From contig JAUIHI010000021.1 in the NCBI GenBank assembly GCA_030432295.1, positions 1 to 64,000 of the forward strand: 64,000 bases of DNA. Direction: 5' to 3'. This document shows, piece by piece, positions 35,283-46,029 of this stretch. The notes below the pieces were generated by a model, which worked only from the letters and a program-made list of their open reading frames with translations, did not search any database and was not told the DNA's origin. Position numbers and translations under genes: made by a program. Position 1 is the first letter of the stretch. Each line of letters begins with the position of its first letter. This DNA is from Anaerolineae bacterium (GTDB lineage Bacteria; Chloroflexota; Anaerolineae; Caldilineales; Caldilineaceae).

Positions 35283-35357
35283 AAAGTTTTTGGAAATAGA
35301 TTTCGGGTGACCCAGGTAAAAATCGACAAAAACCGGGCATATTTATTTCTAAAAACA
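35283..35357. repeat. AT-rich hairpin in the 35150-35854 gap
   Basis: GTTTTTGGAAATAGATTTC (from 35287) pairs with GAAATA-like TTTATTTCTAAAAAC ending near 35357. A direct copy of TTTTTGGAAATAGA also occurs near 35185. The 705-nt gap is AT-rich up to about 35400 and then returns to genome-like composition. A 64-residue open frame over the hairpin is not convincing. No gene was called. Confidence 0.5.
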
Positions 35358-35738
35358 TTCTTGAATTCACTTACGAATATCCAGGGGTTTCTTGCTCTTT
35401 CGCAAGCAAGCCAACTCCCAAATCAGCTTGCCTTGCCGGTGGTTAGGAGGTGAGGACAGGTACATCGGTTGTTTGGCGGTATAACCGCCTCTGATGGGAC
35501 TCCCCTGCCGCACTGCCACCCTAATGTTACGGAAAACCCCAAAAACCGTTGTCGATTGACTGAATCTCTGCGCTTACTATACAGTCCCATTTTTCCTGCG
35601 TCAAGGAGAAGACGTTCCTCAATATTCTCAAAACCTTCCTCGCGGTTTCTTTGGGTAATTCACGGCAACTTTCCCTCACACGCCTCACCATCCCACCCCC
35701 AAAATTGTACATTCCCCCTTCACCGCTGGTATAGTGGG

Positions 35739-35756
35739 GAGAAATCGCTGGCGGAA
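35739..35756. repeat. 18-bp direct repeat, right copy
   Basis: GAGAAATCGCTGGCGGAA, identical to 31169-31186. With one mismatch the match extends 3 nt further left. It sits ~100 nt before the aconitase start. Confidence 0.55.
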
Positions 35757-35854
35757 CAAAAGAGAGCCATCGACGCCATCTGCAAATCCGCGTCCATCCG
35801 CTCCCGCCGCTCCATCTGCGTCCTATAACTTCACGACGGAAAGGCAACCTCCAA

Positions 35855-38566
<2,712 letters not shown>

Positions 38567-38633
38567 CACACTGTTCTATTGGGCGTGGCACTGTTGCGAT
38601 CGTGTCACGCCACAAGAACGAATAAAGACCAGC

Positions 38634-38790
38634 GCCGGTTGAGTGCCGAGTCTTCGAGGCGTATCGAAACCAAGCGGTTAACGCCGAGAGAAGCAACTTA
38701 AGCCGTTGAACCGCCGTCTTAGTTTCGATACGCCGCTTCCAACTGAACGCAAGGGATGGAAATTGTCGGCGGCGGCTACTCAACCGGCGA
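38634..38790. repeat. Nested inverted repeat (MITE-like) after aconitase
   Basis: Outer arms CGCCGGTTGAGT (38634) and ACTCAACCGGCG (ending 38790) are perfect complements. Inner arms GGCGTATCGAAAC and GTTTCGATACGCC are also perfect, with GGTTAACG/CCGTTGAACC-type pairing inside. It covers ~157 bp of the 284-nt gap before the toxin-antitoxin operon, and no gene is seen. Confidence 0.7.
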
Positions 38791-38850
38791 CGGCTAACCC
38801 GATTCGCTTACCGTACCATTTGCGAAATAGGGTGAGGGGAAAGTGTTCTT

Positions 38851-39111
38851 ATGAACAACACTGCCGTAAAGATTTCCGAACTTTCACACGCACTGACCCG
38901 AATTCCAGAGGCAGAACTCGACTCTGTGATGGCGTATGTTTCGTCGATTCTGGCTGATGCCCAAGTGTCGAAACCGGAAAACCGCAGTCTAAAGGGTATT
39001 TGGGCTGGGCTGGGCTTCGAGTCGATTATCGATCTCGAAGCAGAAATTCATTCGGTACGTCGCGAGTTGCAGGACTCGATTCTGAAGCGAGCATTGAGGA
39101 ACGCACAATGA
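38851..39111 (+). CDS. Small protein heading the PIN toxin-antitoxin operon
   Basis: 86 residues: helical N-terminus (ISELSHALTRIPEAELDSVMAYVSSIL) followed by a linker and a C-terminal acidic helix (IDLEAEIHSVRRELQ). The profile is like DUF2281-type or other small antitoxin-like proteins, but I cannot name the family firmly. Its stop overlaps the next ATG (ATGA), so it is coupled to the antitoxin. Confidence 0.65.
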   Translation: MNNTAVKISELSHALTRIPEAELDSVMAYVSSILADAQVSKPENRSLKGIWAGLGFESIIDLEAEIHSVRRELQDSILKRALRNAQ

Positions 39112-39344
39112 CACAAGTAGCACTTGTTGACGCACAGAAAAACCTGGCACATCTGATTGCTTTGGTGCAAAAGGGTGAAGAAGTGGTGATTGTCGAGGAG
39201 GGAATGGCAGTGGCCTGTCTTACGCTCCCGGTCCAGCCGCCACTCCGACGTCGTATCCCTGGCATAGACATAGGCGTATTCACTGTGCCTGATGATTTTG
39301 ACGATCCCCTCCCCGAAGATATTTTGGAGAGCTTTGGGCTATGA
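39108..39344 (+). CDS. Phd/YefM-type antitoxin
   Basis: 78 residues from the ATG at 39108; a longer frame is an artefact of overlap. VALVDAQKNLAHLIALVQKGEEVVIVEEGMAVACL matches the Phd fold (beta strand, V..A...L..L...V..GE.V.I...G..VA.L), followed by a flexible toxin-binding tail (DDFDDPLPEDILESF). It overlaps both neighbours by 4 nt. It should bind and neutralise the PIN toxin and repress the operon. Confidence 0.85.
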   Translation: MTQVALVDAQKNLAHLIALVQKGEEVVIVEEGMAVACLTLPVQPPLRRRIPGIDIGVFTVPDDFDDPLPEDILESFGL

Positions 39345-39742
39345 GGATATTGCTCGATACCCACGTTTGGTTGTGGTGGAATAGCGAACCAAATCGTCTT
39401 TCTCCAACGACATTGGAGATGATCGGCGATGTTGAGAACGAAGTCTACTTATCTGCCGCCAGTGTTCTAGAACTTGCGATCAAAGCCAGAATCGGCAAAT
39501 TGCCGCTTCCTGAACCCGTCAATGAATACGTCGCCAAGCGTATTATCAAAGATGAGATTCGAGAACTGCCGATTCGTTACACCCATGCCGCAGTAGTTCA
39601 AGGATTGCCATTGACGCATCGGGACCCTTTCGATCTGCTATTGATTGCGCAGAGTCAGCATGAGAATTTGACTCTTCTGACGGCAGATACGAAAATTCTT
39701 GCTTACGCTGGCAACATGATCGACGCACGCCACTCTATTTGA
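39341..39742 (+). CDS. vapC: PIN-domain toxin (VapC-like)
   Basis: 133 residues with the PIN acidic residues: ILLDTHVWLWW (Asp5), LSAASVLELAIKARIG (Glu), HRDPFDLLLIAQS (Asp) and LLTADTKIL (Asp). This COG3744-type VapC normally pairs with a Phd-like antitoxin, as here. It would cut tRNA or rRNA. It starts 4 nt inside the antitoxin gene. Confidence 0.92.
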   Translation: MRILLDTHVWLWWNSEPNRLSPTTLEMIGDVENEVYLSAASVLELAIKARIGKLPLPEPVNEYVAKRIIKDEIRELPIRYTHAAVVQGLPLTHRDPFDLLLIAQSQHENLTLLTADTKILAYAGNMIDARHSI

Positions 39743-39755
39743 AGGAACTCTCTAA

Positions 39756-41561
39756 ATGACCGTAACTACACTCGAAAAACCCCGCGAATACACCCTCTCC
39801 GGCTGGGACCTCTCCGAGCTGCTGCCGGAACCCAGCGAAGCGCTGATCGAAGAGCGGCTGGGCCAGATCGAAGAGACTGTCCAGACATTTGTCGGGCTGC
39901 GTGACAAACTCTCGCCGGAGATGGACCCGGAAATTCTGCTGGCCGCGGTGCGCCAGTACGAGGCGCTGATCGAGCAGGCCCAGATGCTGGGCGGCTACGG
40001 CAGCCTCTGGTTCTCCTCGGATACCCAATCGCCCGACGCGCTCAACTTCCGCAATCAAATGCAGCAGGTCTTTACGGATGTGCAAAACCGCACCCTCTTC
40101 TTCAGCCTTTGGTGGAAGAGTCTGGAAGACGAGCAGGCCGAGCGGCTCCTGCCCAGCGCGGCAGAGCAACCCGACTACCGCCACTATCTGGAAGAGATGC
40201 GGCTCTTTAAGCCCTACACCCTGGACGAGAAGTCCGAGCAGTTGATCAACATCAAAGATGCCAACGGGGTGAGCGCGCTCCTGACGGTCTATTCGATGTT
40301 GACCAACCGGCTGGAGTTCGACGTGACTGTAGACGGCGAGACGAAGAAAGTGACCCGGGGCGAACTGATGGCCCAGGTTTACTCGCCCAACCCGGATGAC
40401 CGGGCCGCGGCCTATCAGGAACTCTACCGGGTCTACGGCGACGAGGCCAACATTCTGGCCCAAATTTACATCAACCGGGTGCGGGACTGGCACAGCGAAA
40501 ATGTGGAGCTACGCAAATTCGACTCACCCATTGCCGTGCGCAATCTGGACAACGACATCCCCGCGGCCGCAGTGGATGCGCTGCTGGACACGGCCCGTAA
40601 GAATGCGCCCCTCTTCCAGCGCTACTTCCGCATGAAGGCGGGCTGGCTGGGCATGGAGAAACTGCGCCGCTACGATATCTACGCGCCCCTGGCCCAATCG
40701 GACAAGACAGTGGACTTTCCCACCGCGGCCCGTTCTGTGCTGGACACCTTCGCCAGCTTCGATGAGGGCATCGCGGCCCAGGCCCAGCGGGTCTTCGATG
40801 ACAACCACATCGACAGCGAAGTGCGCAAGGGCAAACGGGGCGGGGCCTTCTGCGCCACCCTCACGCCCAAAATCACGCCCTATGTGCTGATGAACTGGAC
40901 GGGCAAAGTGCGGGATGTGGCGACTCTGGCCCACGAATTGGGCCACGCCATCCACAGTATGATGGCCGAAGACCACTCGATGCTGACCCAGCATTCCTCC
41001 CTGCCTCTGGCCGAGACCGCTTCGGTCTTTGCCGAAATGATAATGACCGACAAACTGCTGGCCCAGGAGAAAGACCCGGCTGTGCGGCGGGACCTTCTGG
41101 CCGGCGCTGTGGACGACATCTACGCCACTGTCATGCGCCAGGCCTATTTCGTTCTCTTTGAAAAAGCAGCCCACGCCGCCATTCTGAAGAACAAATCGGC
41201 CAAAGAACTCAATGCTCTCTATATGGCGAATCTGGCCGAGCAATTTGGTGACAGCCTGGAGATCGGCGAGGAGTTCCAGCACGAGTGGGTGAGCATCCCC
41301 CACATCTACAGCACCCCCTTCTACTGCTACGCCTACAGCTTCGGCCAACTGCTCGTCCTGGCCCTCTACCGCCGCTACCAGCAGGAGGGCGACGCCTTCA
41401 AGCCCGGCTATCTGAAGATTCTGGCCTACGGCGGCTCGGCCCGGCCCGAAGCGATTTTGCAGGAAGCGGGCATCGACATCACCGACCCGGCCTTCTGGCA
41501 GGGCGGCTTCGATGTGATCCGCGAGATGATCGACGAGTTGGAGAACATCCCTCTGGACTGA
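39756..41561 (+). CDS. pepF: Oligoendopeptidase F (M3 family)
   Basis: 601 residues, the normal length. The zinc motif LAHELGHAIHSMM (HExGH) is near residue 390, with the downstream Glu region SLPLAETASVFAEM. The N-terminus WDLSELLPEPSEALIEERLGQIE is typical. It cleaves oligopeptides of about 7-17 residues in the cytoplasm. It starts 13 nt after the vapC stop, with AAGGA upstream, so it could share its transcript. A strong terminator follows. Confidence 0.95.
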   Translation: MTVTTLEKPREYTLSGWDLSELLPEPSEALIEERLGQIEETVQTFVGLRDKLSPEMDPEILLAAVRQYEALIEQAQMLGGYGSLWFSSDTQSPDALNFRNQMQQVFTDVQNRTLFFSLWWKSLEDEQAERLLPSAAEQPDYRHYLEEMRLFKPYTLDEKSEQLINIKDANGVSALLTVYSMLTNRLEFDVTVDGETKKVTRGELMAQVYSPNPDDRAAAYQELYRVYGDEANILAQIYINRVRDWHSENVELRKFDSPIAVRNLDNDIPAAAVDALLDTARKNAPLFQRYFRMKAGWLGMEKLRRYDIYAPLAQSDKTVDFPTAARSVLDTFASFDEGIAAQAQRVFDDNHIDSEVRKGKRGGAFCATLTPKITPYVLMNWTGKVRDVATLAHELGHAIHSMMAEDHSMLTQHSSLPLAETASVFAEMIMTDKLLAQEKDPAVRRDLLAGAVDDIYATVMRQAYFVLFEKAAHAAILKNKSAKELNALYMANLAEQFGDSLEIGEEFQHEWVSIPHIYSTPFYCYAYSFGQLLVLALYRRYQQEGDAFKPGYLKILAYGGSARPEAILQEAGIDITDPAFWQGGFDVIREMIDELENIPLD

Positions 41562-41622
41562 TGCTCGGCGGCCTATTTGTTCTCGCCAAAGTCCCTTTGC
41601 GGGGGCATAGCTCGGTTAACTG

Positions 41623-41663
41623 AAAAGGTGGGTCAGGCGGAATGGATGCCTGACCCACCTTTT
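41623..41663. terminator. Rho-independent terminator after pepF
   Basis: A perfect 16-bp stem, AAAAGGTGGGTCAGGC (41623-41638) and GCCTGACCCACCTTTT (41648-41663), has a 9-nt loop and a T-run on the plus strand and an A/T-run on the minus. It is likely bidirectional; the next gene converges. Confidence 0.85.
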
Positions 41664-41814
41664 TGTTTGCCCAGAATGTGCATTCAAACGGATCAAAAAC
41701 CGGCCAGAAAGCGGGTTGCGTTCTGCATCCAATGGAAAGCCACCGCCGGTCAGCGGGTGAGCCATTGGAAGTTCGACAGAACAGCGGTCATTCAAACTCC
41801 TTTGGTCTGTCTGT

Positions 41815-43011
41815 CTACTTCCAGACCAGTTGCAGCCGACTGCGTCTTTCCCCATCCAAAGATGTGTACAGAAATGTTTGCCCGTTTACGACCAGCAAAT
41901 CCGCGTGGCCCAGACCGATGTTGCCGGACATATCCACCAGAATTGGGTTGCCGTCAAACAATTCCCACGGGCCATCGATCTGATCGGTCTGGGAGCGGGC
42001 CAGCCCCAGACCGAACTGGGTATCACCCGGATCGCCTGAGCCTGGCCCCCGCACCCCTTCGTAGAGCAGATAGAAGTGGTCGCCCACCTGCTGAACTTCC
42101 GCGGAACTGACGGTGCGGAAGTCGAACCAGGGGTTGGTCGAGGGTCCCTTTTCGTCCAGTGGGCCATAGCTCTCCGCCCCCTTGACAAGCGGATTATAGG
42201 CGCAGGGGGCAAACTGGACGGGATCGCTCCCCACCGGGGCCACCAGACAGCCCAGGTTGCCAGGGCTGCGCCCCAGGCCCACAAGGACGTAGAGGTTCTG
42301 TCCTTGCACATAGACACCGGGCGGCCCACCGACAAGACACTGATGCTCATCGGCTGAATAGGGATGCTGACCGATGCTGGCATCATCCGGGCAATTCTGA
42401 AACCAGTAGTGCCAAATGCCCGTGCCCGCCACCTGCCCCACAGGCGTCCACGCATAGCCGTCAGCCGACTCCGCCATCATCACCATTCCCCGGTGTTCGT
42501 AGACCATCTGCACCTGACTGCCATCCCAGGCCACCTGAGGGTACTGCTGCTGGTCGATATTGTCCTCTTCGATGGTACAGGGGCAACTGTTGCAGCCAAA
42601 GCGACAGGTCGGATCTGTCAGGCGGAAGCTGCGCCCCCCGTCGTCTGATTGGTAGATGACCACACAGCCAGGAAAGTCCACCGGCGCGCCGCACTGGTCC
42701 ACCACACCAGCCGAACGGTCGCTGGCGTGGACGTAGCTCCACAGGCGGCCATCGGCCAGGGCAACCGTCTCCGATTCGCCCATAGGCAGACCCGTTTCCG
42801 TCACATCCACCACAAAGTGGGCGCGGCCATCCCAGAAGTCGGCAAGGGTAGGATGGCCGTTGTCGCCCGGTGTTCCGGCCAGGAAGGGGGAAGATACTGG
42901 CTGCCCTTCATCCGTGCGCGCCGGGCCAGCACAGGCAGCCAGGAAAAGCAGGGCGAGCAAAGAAAGTCGGATGGACAGCTGGCTCTCTTTGCGGGGATAC
43001 GGTAGCGCCAT
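41815..43011 (-). CDS. Secreted lipoprotein, possible beta-propeller
   Basis: 398 residues from the ATG at 43011. The signal peptide SLLALLFLAAC is a lipobox, so the product is lipid-anchored. The mature part has VVIYQSDDGGRSF (a BNR-like sialidase turn), a cysteine-rich segment (RFGCNSCPCTIEED), and several YxxxG/GxW strands. It resembles glycoside-hydrolase-type five-bladed propellers, but no catalytic residues can be assigned. The longest frame begins at a TTG 18 nt earlier. No clear ribosome site. Confidence 0.72.
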   Translation of the reverse strand: MALPYPRKESQLSIRLSLLALLFLAACAGPARTDEGQPVSSPFLAGTPGDNGHPTLADFWDGRAHFVVDVTETGLPMGESETVALADGRLWSYVHASDRSAGVVDQCGAPVDFPGCVVIYQSDDGGRSFRLTDPTCRFGCNSCPCTIEEDNIDQQQYPQVAWDGSQVQMVYEHRGMVMMAESADGYAWTPVGQVAGTGIWHYWFQNCPDDASIGQHPYSADEHQCLVGGPPGVYVQGQNLYVLVGLGRSPGNLGCLVAPVGSDPVQFAPCAYNPLVKGAESYGPLDEKGPSTNPWFDFRTVSSAEVQQVGDHFYLLYEGVRGPGSGDPGDTQFGLGLARSQTDQIDGPWELFDGNPILVDMSGNIGLGHADLLVVNGQTFLYTSLDGERRSRLQLVWK

Positions 43012-43214
43012 TGACGGTTTAGTGCGCAAAAAGAATCACCGAGCGCAAAGAGTCGCCAGCTTTTCTTGGGTGAGGAGGGTAGGGGTTGACACGGTTGCTC
43101 GCATATCCCTTCGGTGGATGGCAGAGAAGCGGTGCTACAGAGCAAATATCGATTCGTCAGCAGAGGATAAGCACCGTCAGGAATTATACCAATCTTGCGG
43201 GGATGGGGCAAAGA

Positions 43215-43262
43215 AAAACGGTGGGGGAATGAGTACGATTTCTCACTGCCCCCACCCACCGA
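43215..43262 (-). terminator. Terminator of the FAD oxidoreductase gene
   Basis: On the minus strand a GGTGGGTGGGGGCAGTGAG arm pairs with CTCATTCCCCCACC and is followed by TTTTTC. It lies 29-76 nt after the stop at 43291. Confidence 0.7.
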
Positions 43263-43290
43263 TTGTGCTGACAAGGGGATGCGGACTGGC

Positions 43291-44664
43291 TCACGTCACC
43301 CGCGGCTTCGGCCCCCACGCATGACGAAAGACCCGCAGCATCAGCCCCGGCGCAAAAAGGCTGGTGGCGGGTTTGACCAGTTGGGTGACATCCACAAAGG
43401 CCAGGCGCAGGGTACGGTCGTAGAAAGTGGCCCCCACCAGTTGGCTCACATACCAACTGGCGAAGCGGTCGGCCAGCCCATCGCCCTTGCGTTCGCCTTC
43501 GGTCCCCGGCCATTCCAGGTCCGAACTGGTCGCCAGCAGCCAGGCCCCGTCGGTGATGGCGCTGAACTTCGCCAGACAGCGCTGGCCCACTCCGTCCAGG
43601 TTGCCGCCTGCTTTCTGGATTTCCTCGCCCAGGGCCAGCGCGGAGAGAGCAGATACAGTCATCCCCTGGCCGTAGATGGGGTTGAAGCCACAGAAGGCAT
43701 CGCCCAGCACCACCAAGCGGTCGGGCCAGCGGGTCAACTTTTCGTAGTGATGGCGACGGCTGTCTGTGCCCCGGTAGCCGTAGGCTTTGCTGATGGGTTC
43801 GGTGGCCTGGACAGCAGCGTAGAATTCTGGCCCCAGAGAGCGGGCAAATTCGTCGAAACCCGCCTCGTCCGTGGGTGGATAGTCTTTGTTGACCCCGGCC
43901 AGCATCACTGTCCACACCCCGTTCTCTTCGGGGAAGATCAGCCCGCCCCGGGGATCGTCCGGCGGGGTCGCGCCGATGAGCATCATCCGCCAACTGGCCT
44001 GGAAGTTTTCCGGGCGGCGATAGCGGCGAGTGACATAGCCCAGAAAGGAATCGACGACACTCACTTCCGGTGCGTCGTAGCCCAGCCCAGTCAGCCACTC
44101 CGGTGTGGGTGAGCGGCGGCCCAGGGCATCGACCACAAAGTCGGCGGACAGAGTTTCTGTGCTACCCGCGGGTTGTGCGCCATCCCGCAGGTGCTTGACG
44201 TGGACGCCAGCAATACGGGTGATCTGGGCCTCAGTTTCCAGACCGACTACCTCCACATTCTCCACAAAACGCACGTTATCGAATGTGCGCAAGCGGCGGC
44301 GCAGACCGGCCTCCAGCAACAATCGACTGCAACTGAGCAGGACTTTCCCCGAAGGAAACTGGGGCAGCCATCTATTCCGGGAGCGCACGGCTGTGTCCTG
44401 GATGATGTCGAAGGGAATGGCCCCTTCTGCAATCAACTCATCCCGCAGACCGGGGAAGAGATCGTCCAGTATCTGCAACCCGCGCAGAAGCATTATGTGA
44501 TATTGCCGGGCCTGAGGCACGCCGGAACGGGTTTCCGGTCCATCGGGCAGGCTGTCCCGTTCCAGCAGCAGCACTTCGTCAAAGTGGTCGGCCAGGACAC
44601 GTGCGGTCCACAGCCCGGCCACGCTGCCCCCCATCACAATAGCCCGATTCGTTTGGCCGTTCAT
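43291..44664 (-). CDS. FAD-dependent oxidoreductase (monooxygenase/halogenase-like)
   Basis: 457 residues from the ATG at 44664, with GAGGAG 6 nt upstream. The Rossmann dinucleotide motif is AIVMGGSVAGLWTARVL, then an ERD segment (LLLERDSLP), ADFVVDALGRRS in the middle and VLGDAFCGFNPIYGQGM (the GD motif contacting FAD ribityl). This matches the class A flavoprotein monooxygenase fold, close to epoxidase/halogenase or geranylgeranyl-reductase-like proteins. The tryptophan-halogenase WxWxIP motif was not seen. The substrate is unknown. Confidence 0.85.
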   Translation of the reverse strand: MNGQTNRAIVMGGSVAGLWTARVLADHFDEVLLLERDSLPDGPETRSGVPQARQYHIMLLRGLQILDDLFPGLRDELIAEGAIPFDIIQDTAVRSRNRWLPQFPSGKVLLSCSRLLLEAGLRRRLRTFDNVRFVENVEVVGLETEAQITRIAGVHVKHLRDGAQPAGSTETLSADFVVDALGRRSPTPEWLTGLGYDAPEVSVVDSFLGYVTRRYRRPENFQASWRMMLIGATPPDDPRGGLIFPEENGVWTVMLAGVNKDYPPTDEAGFDEFARSLGPEFYAAVQATEPISKAYGYRGTDSRRHHYEKLTRWPDRLVVLGDAFCGFNPIYGQGMTVSALSALALGEEIQKAGGNLDGVGQRCLAKFSAITDGAWLLATSSDLEWPGTEGERKGDGLADRFASWYVSQLVGATFYDRTLRLAFVDVTQLVKPATSLFAPGLMLRVFRHAWGPKPRVT

Positions 44665-44836
44665 ACTTTCTCCTCTTTGTGGAATCAAAGCAAATGGATG
44701 GGAAGATTGTACCGCCAATCCCCCTCATCTCTCAATCTCACGCTCCTCGCAGACCATCAAATAGTAACTTGCACTCTTGCCCCGCTTGCGCTACGCTACC
44801 CCCATCGACATCCTCTCCCCCACCTCAGGAGGACCC

Positions 44837-45979
44837 ATGAAAATCGTTCGCATCGACCAATTCTTCCCCCGCCCCCGCACCCGTCTGGTCAAGATCACCA
44901 CCGACAACGGGCTGGTGGGCTGGGGCGAGACGACACTGGAAGGCAAGCCCCGCAGCGTCCACGCCGCGGTGGAGGAACTGGCCGATTATCTGGTCGGCAA
45001 AGACCCCCTGCGCATCGAACACCACTGGCAACACATCTACCGCTCGGCCTTCTTCCGGGGCGGCAATGTGCTGATGACAGCGCTCTCCGGCATCGACCAG
45101 GCCCTGTGGGACATTGCGGGCAAATTCTACAACGCACCGGCCTATGCGCTGATGGGCGGTCCCGTGCGGGATCGCATCCGGGTCTACGCCCACTGGGGCA
45201 TCCGGGATATGAGCGACGAGGGGCTGCGGGCCTCCCGCGAGCGGCTGGAAAAACTGCAAAAAAGCGGTTATACCGCCTACAAATCCGGGCCGGGAGGCAA
45301 ATGGCGCGCCCACGAGCCGCCCGCGGTCATCGACGACTTTGTAAAGAAAGCCTACCTCATGCGGGAGTGGGTGGGGCCAGAGGTGGAACTCTGCTTCGAC
45401 TTCCACGGCAAGATGACGCCGGGATTGGCGATTGAAATCTGCCACGAACTGAAGGGGATGCGCCCGATGTTTGTGGAAGAACCCGTGCCCCAGGAGAATG
45501 TGGACGCACTCAAGCAGGTCTCGGATCACGTGCCGTTCCCCATCGCCACCGGCGAGCGGCTGCTCACCCGCTGGGCCTTCCGGGAGGTCTTCGAGAAGCA
45601 GGCGGTCAGCTACATCCAGCCCGATGGCTCCCACGTGGGCGGCATCAGTGAACTGAAGCGGGTGGCCAATATGGCAGAGGTCTACTACATGCACATTATG
45701 CCCCACTGCGCCATCGGCCCGGTGGCCCTGGCCGGGTGTATGCAGGTGGATGCGGTGGTTCCCAACTTTCTGGTCCAGGAGCAGGTGGATTTCAGCCTGG
45801 GTGCAGGCCTGCTGGTGGAGGATTGGCAGGTCGTCGACGGGCACATCGAACTGCCCACCAAACCAGGGCTGGGCTTTGAGATCAACGCCAGCGAGGCCGA
45901 GACCAATCGGGACGAGTACACCGAAGAGTTGGGCGGCGAATTCTTCTACGAACAGGACGGCAGCGTAGCCGACTGGTGA
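44837..45979 (+). CDS. dgoD: Mandelate racemase/enolase-family dehydratase, galactonate dehydratase-like
   Basis: 380 residues from the ATG at 44837, with AGGAGG 4 nt upstream. The start MKIVRIDQFFPRPR and GLVGWGETTLEGKP match DgoD. Metal ligands are in ELCFDFHGKM (Asp), MFVEEPVPQEN (Glu) and IATGERLL (Glu). The acid/base His is in MHIMPHCAIGPV. Enzymes of this type dehydrate D-galactonate or related sugar acids. No other DeLey-Doudoroff genes are next to it, so a different aldonate is possible. Confidence 0.88.
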   Translation: MKIVRIDQFFPRPRTRLVKITTDNGLVGWGETTLEGKPRSVHAAVEELADYLVGKDPLRIEHHWQHIYRSAFFRGGNVLMTALSGIDQALWDIAGKFYNAPAYALMGGPVRDRIRVYAHWGIRDMSDEGLRASRERLEKLQKSGYTAYKSGPGGKWRAHEPPAVIDDFVKKAYLMREWVGPEVELCFDFHGKMTPGLAIEICHELKGMRPMFVEEPVPQENVDALKQVSDHVPFPIATGERLLTRWAFREVFEKQAVSYIQPDGSHVGGISELKRVANMAEVYYMHIMPHCAIGPVALAGCMQVDAVVPNFLVQEQVDFSLGAGLLVEDWQVVDGHIELPTKPGLGFEINASEAETNRDEYTEELGGEFFYEQDGSVADW

Positions 45980-45981
45980 GT

Positions 45982-46029
45982 ACGAGAAGTCGTAGGGGCA
46001 CGATATATCGTGCCCCTACGACTTCTCGT
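45982..46029. terminator. 24-bp perfect palindrome between convergent genes
   Basis: ACGAGAAGTCGTAGGGGCAC pairs with its complement through to 46029, centred on GATATATC with no unpaired loop required. It begins 3 nt after the dgoD stop and ends at the RHS gene's stop, so it probably terminates both. The GTAGGGGCACGATA core is a common mobile palindrome in environmental bacteria. Confidence 0.75.

Noticed and set aside
35176-35370. 64-codon minus-strand open frame
   Set aside because: It lies over an AT-rich hairpin, has no clear ribosome site, and its repeated phrases mirror the DNA repeat.
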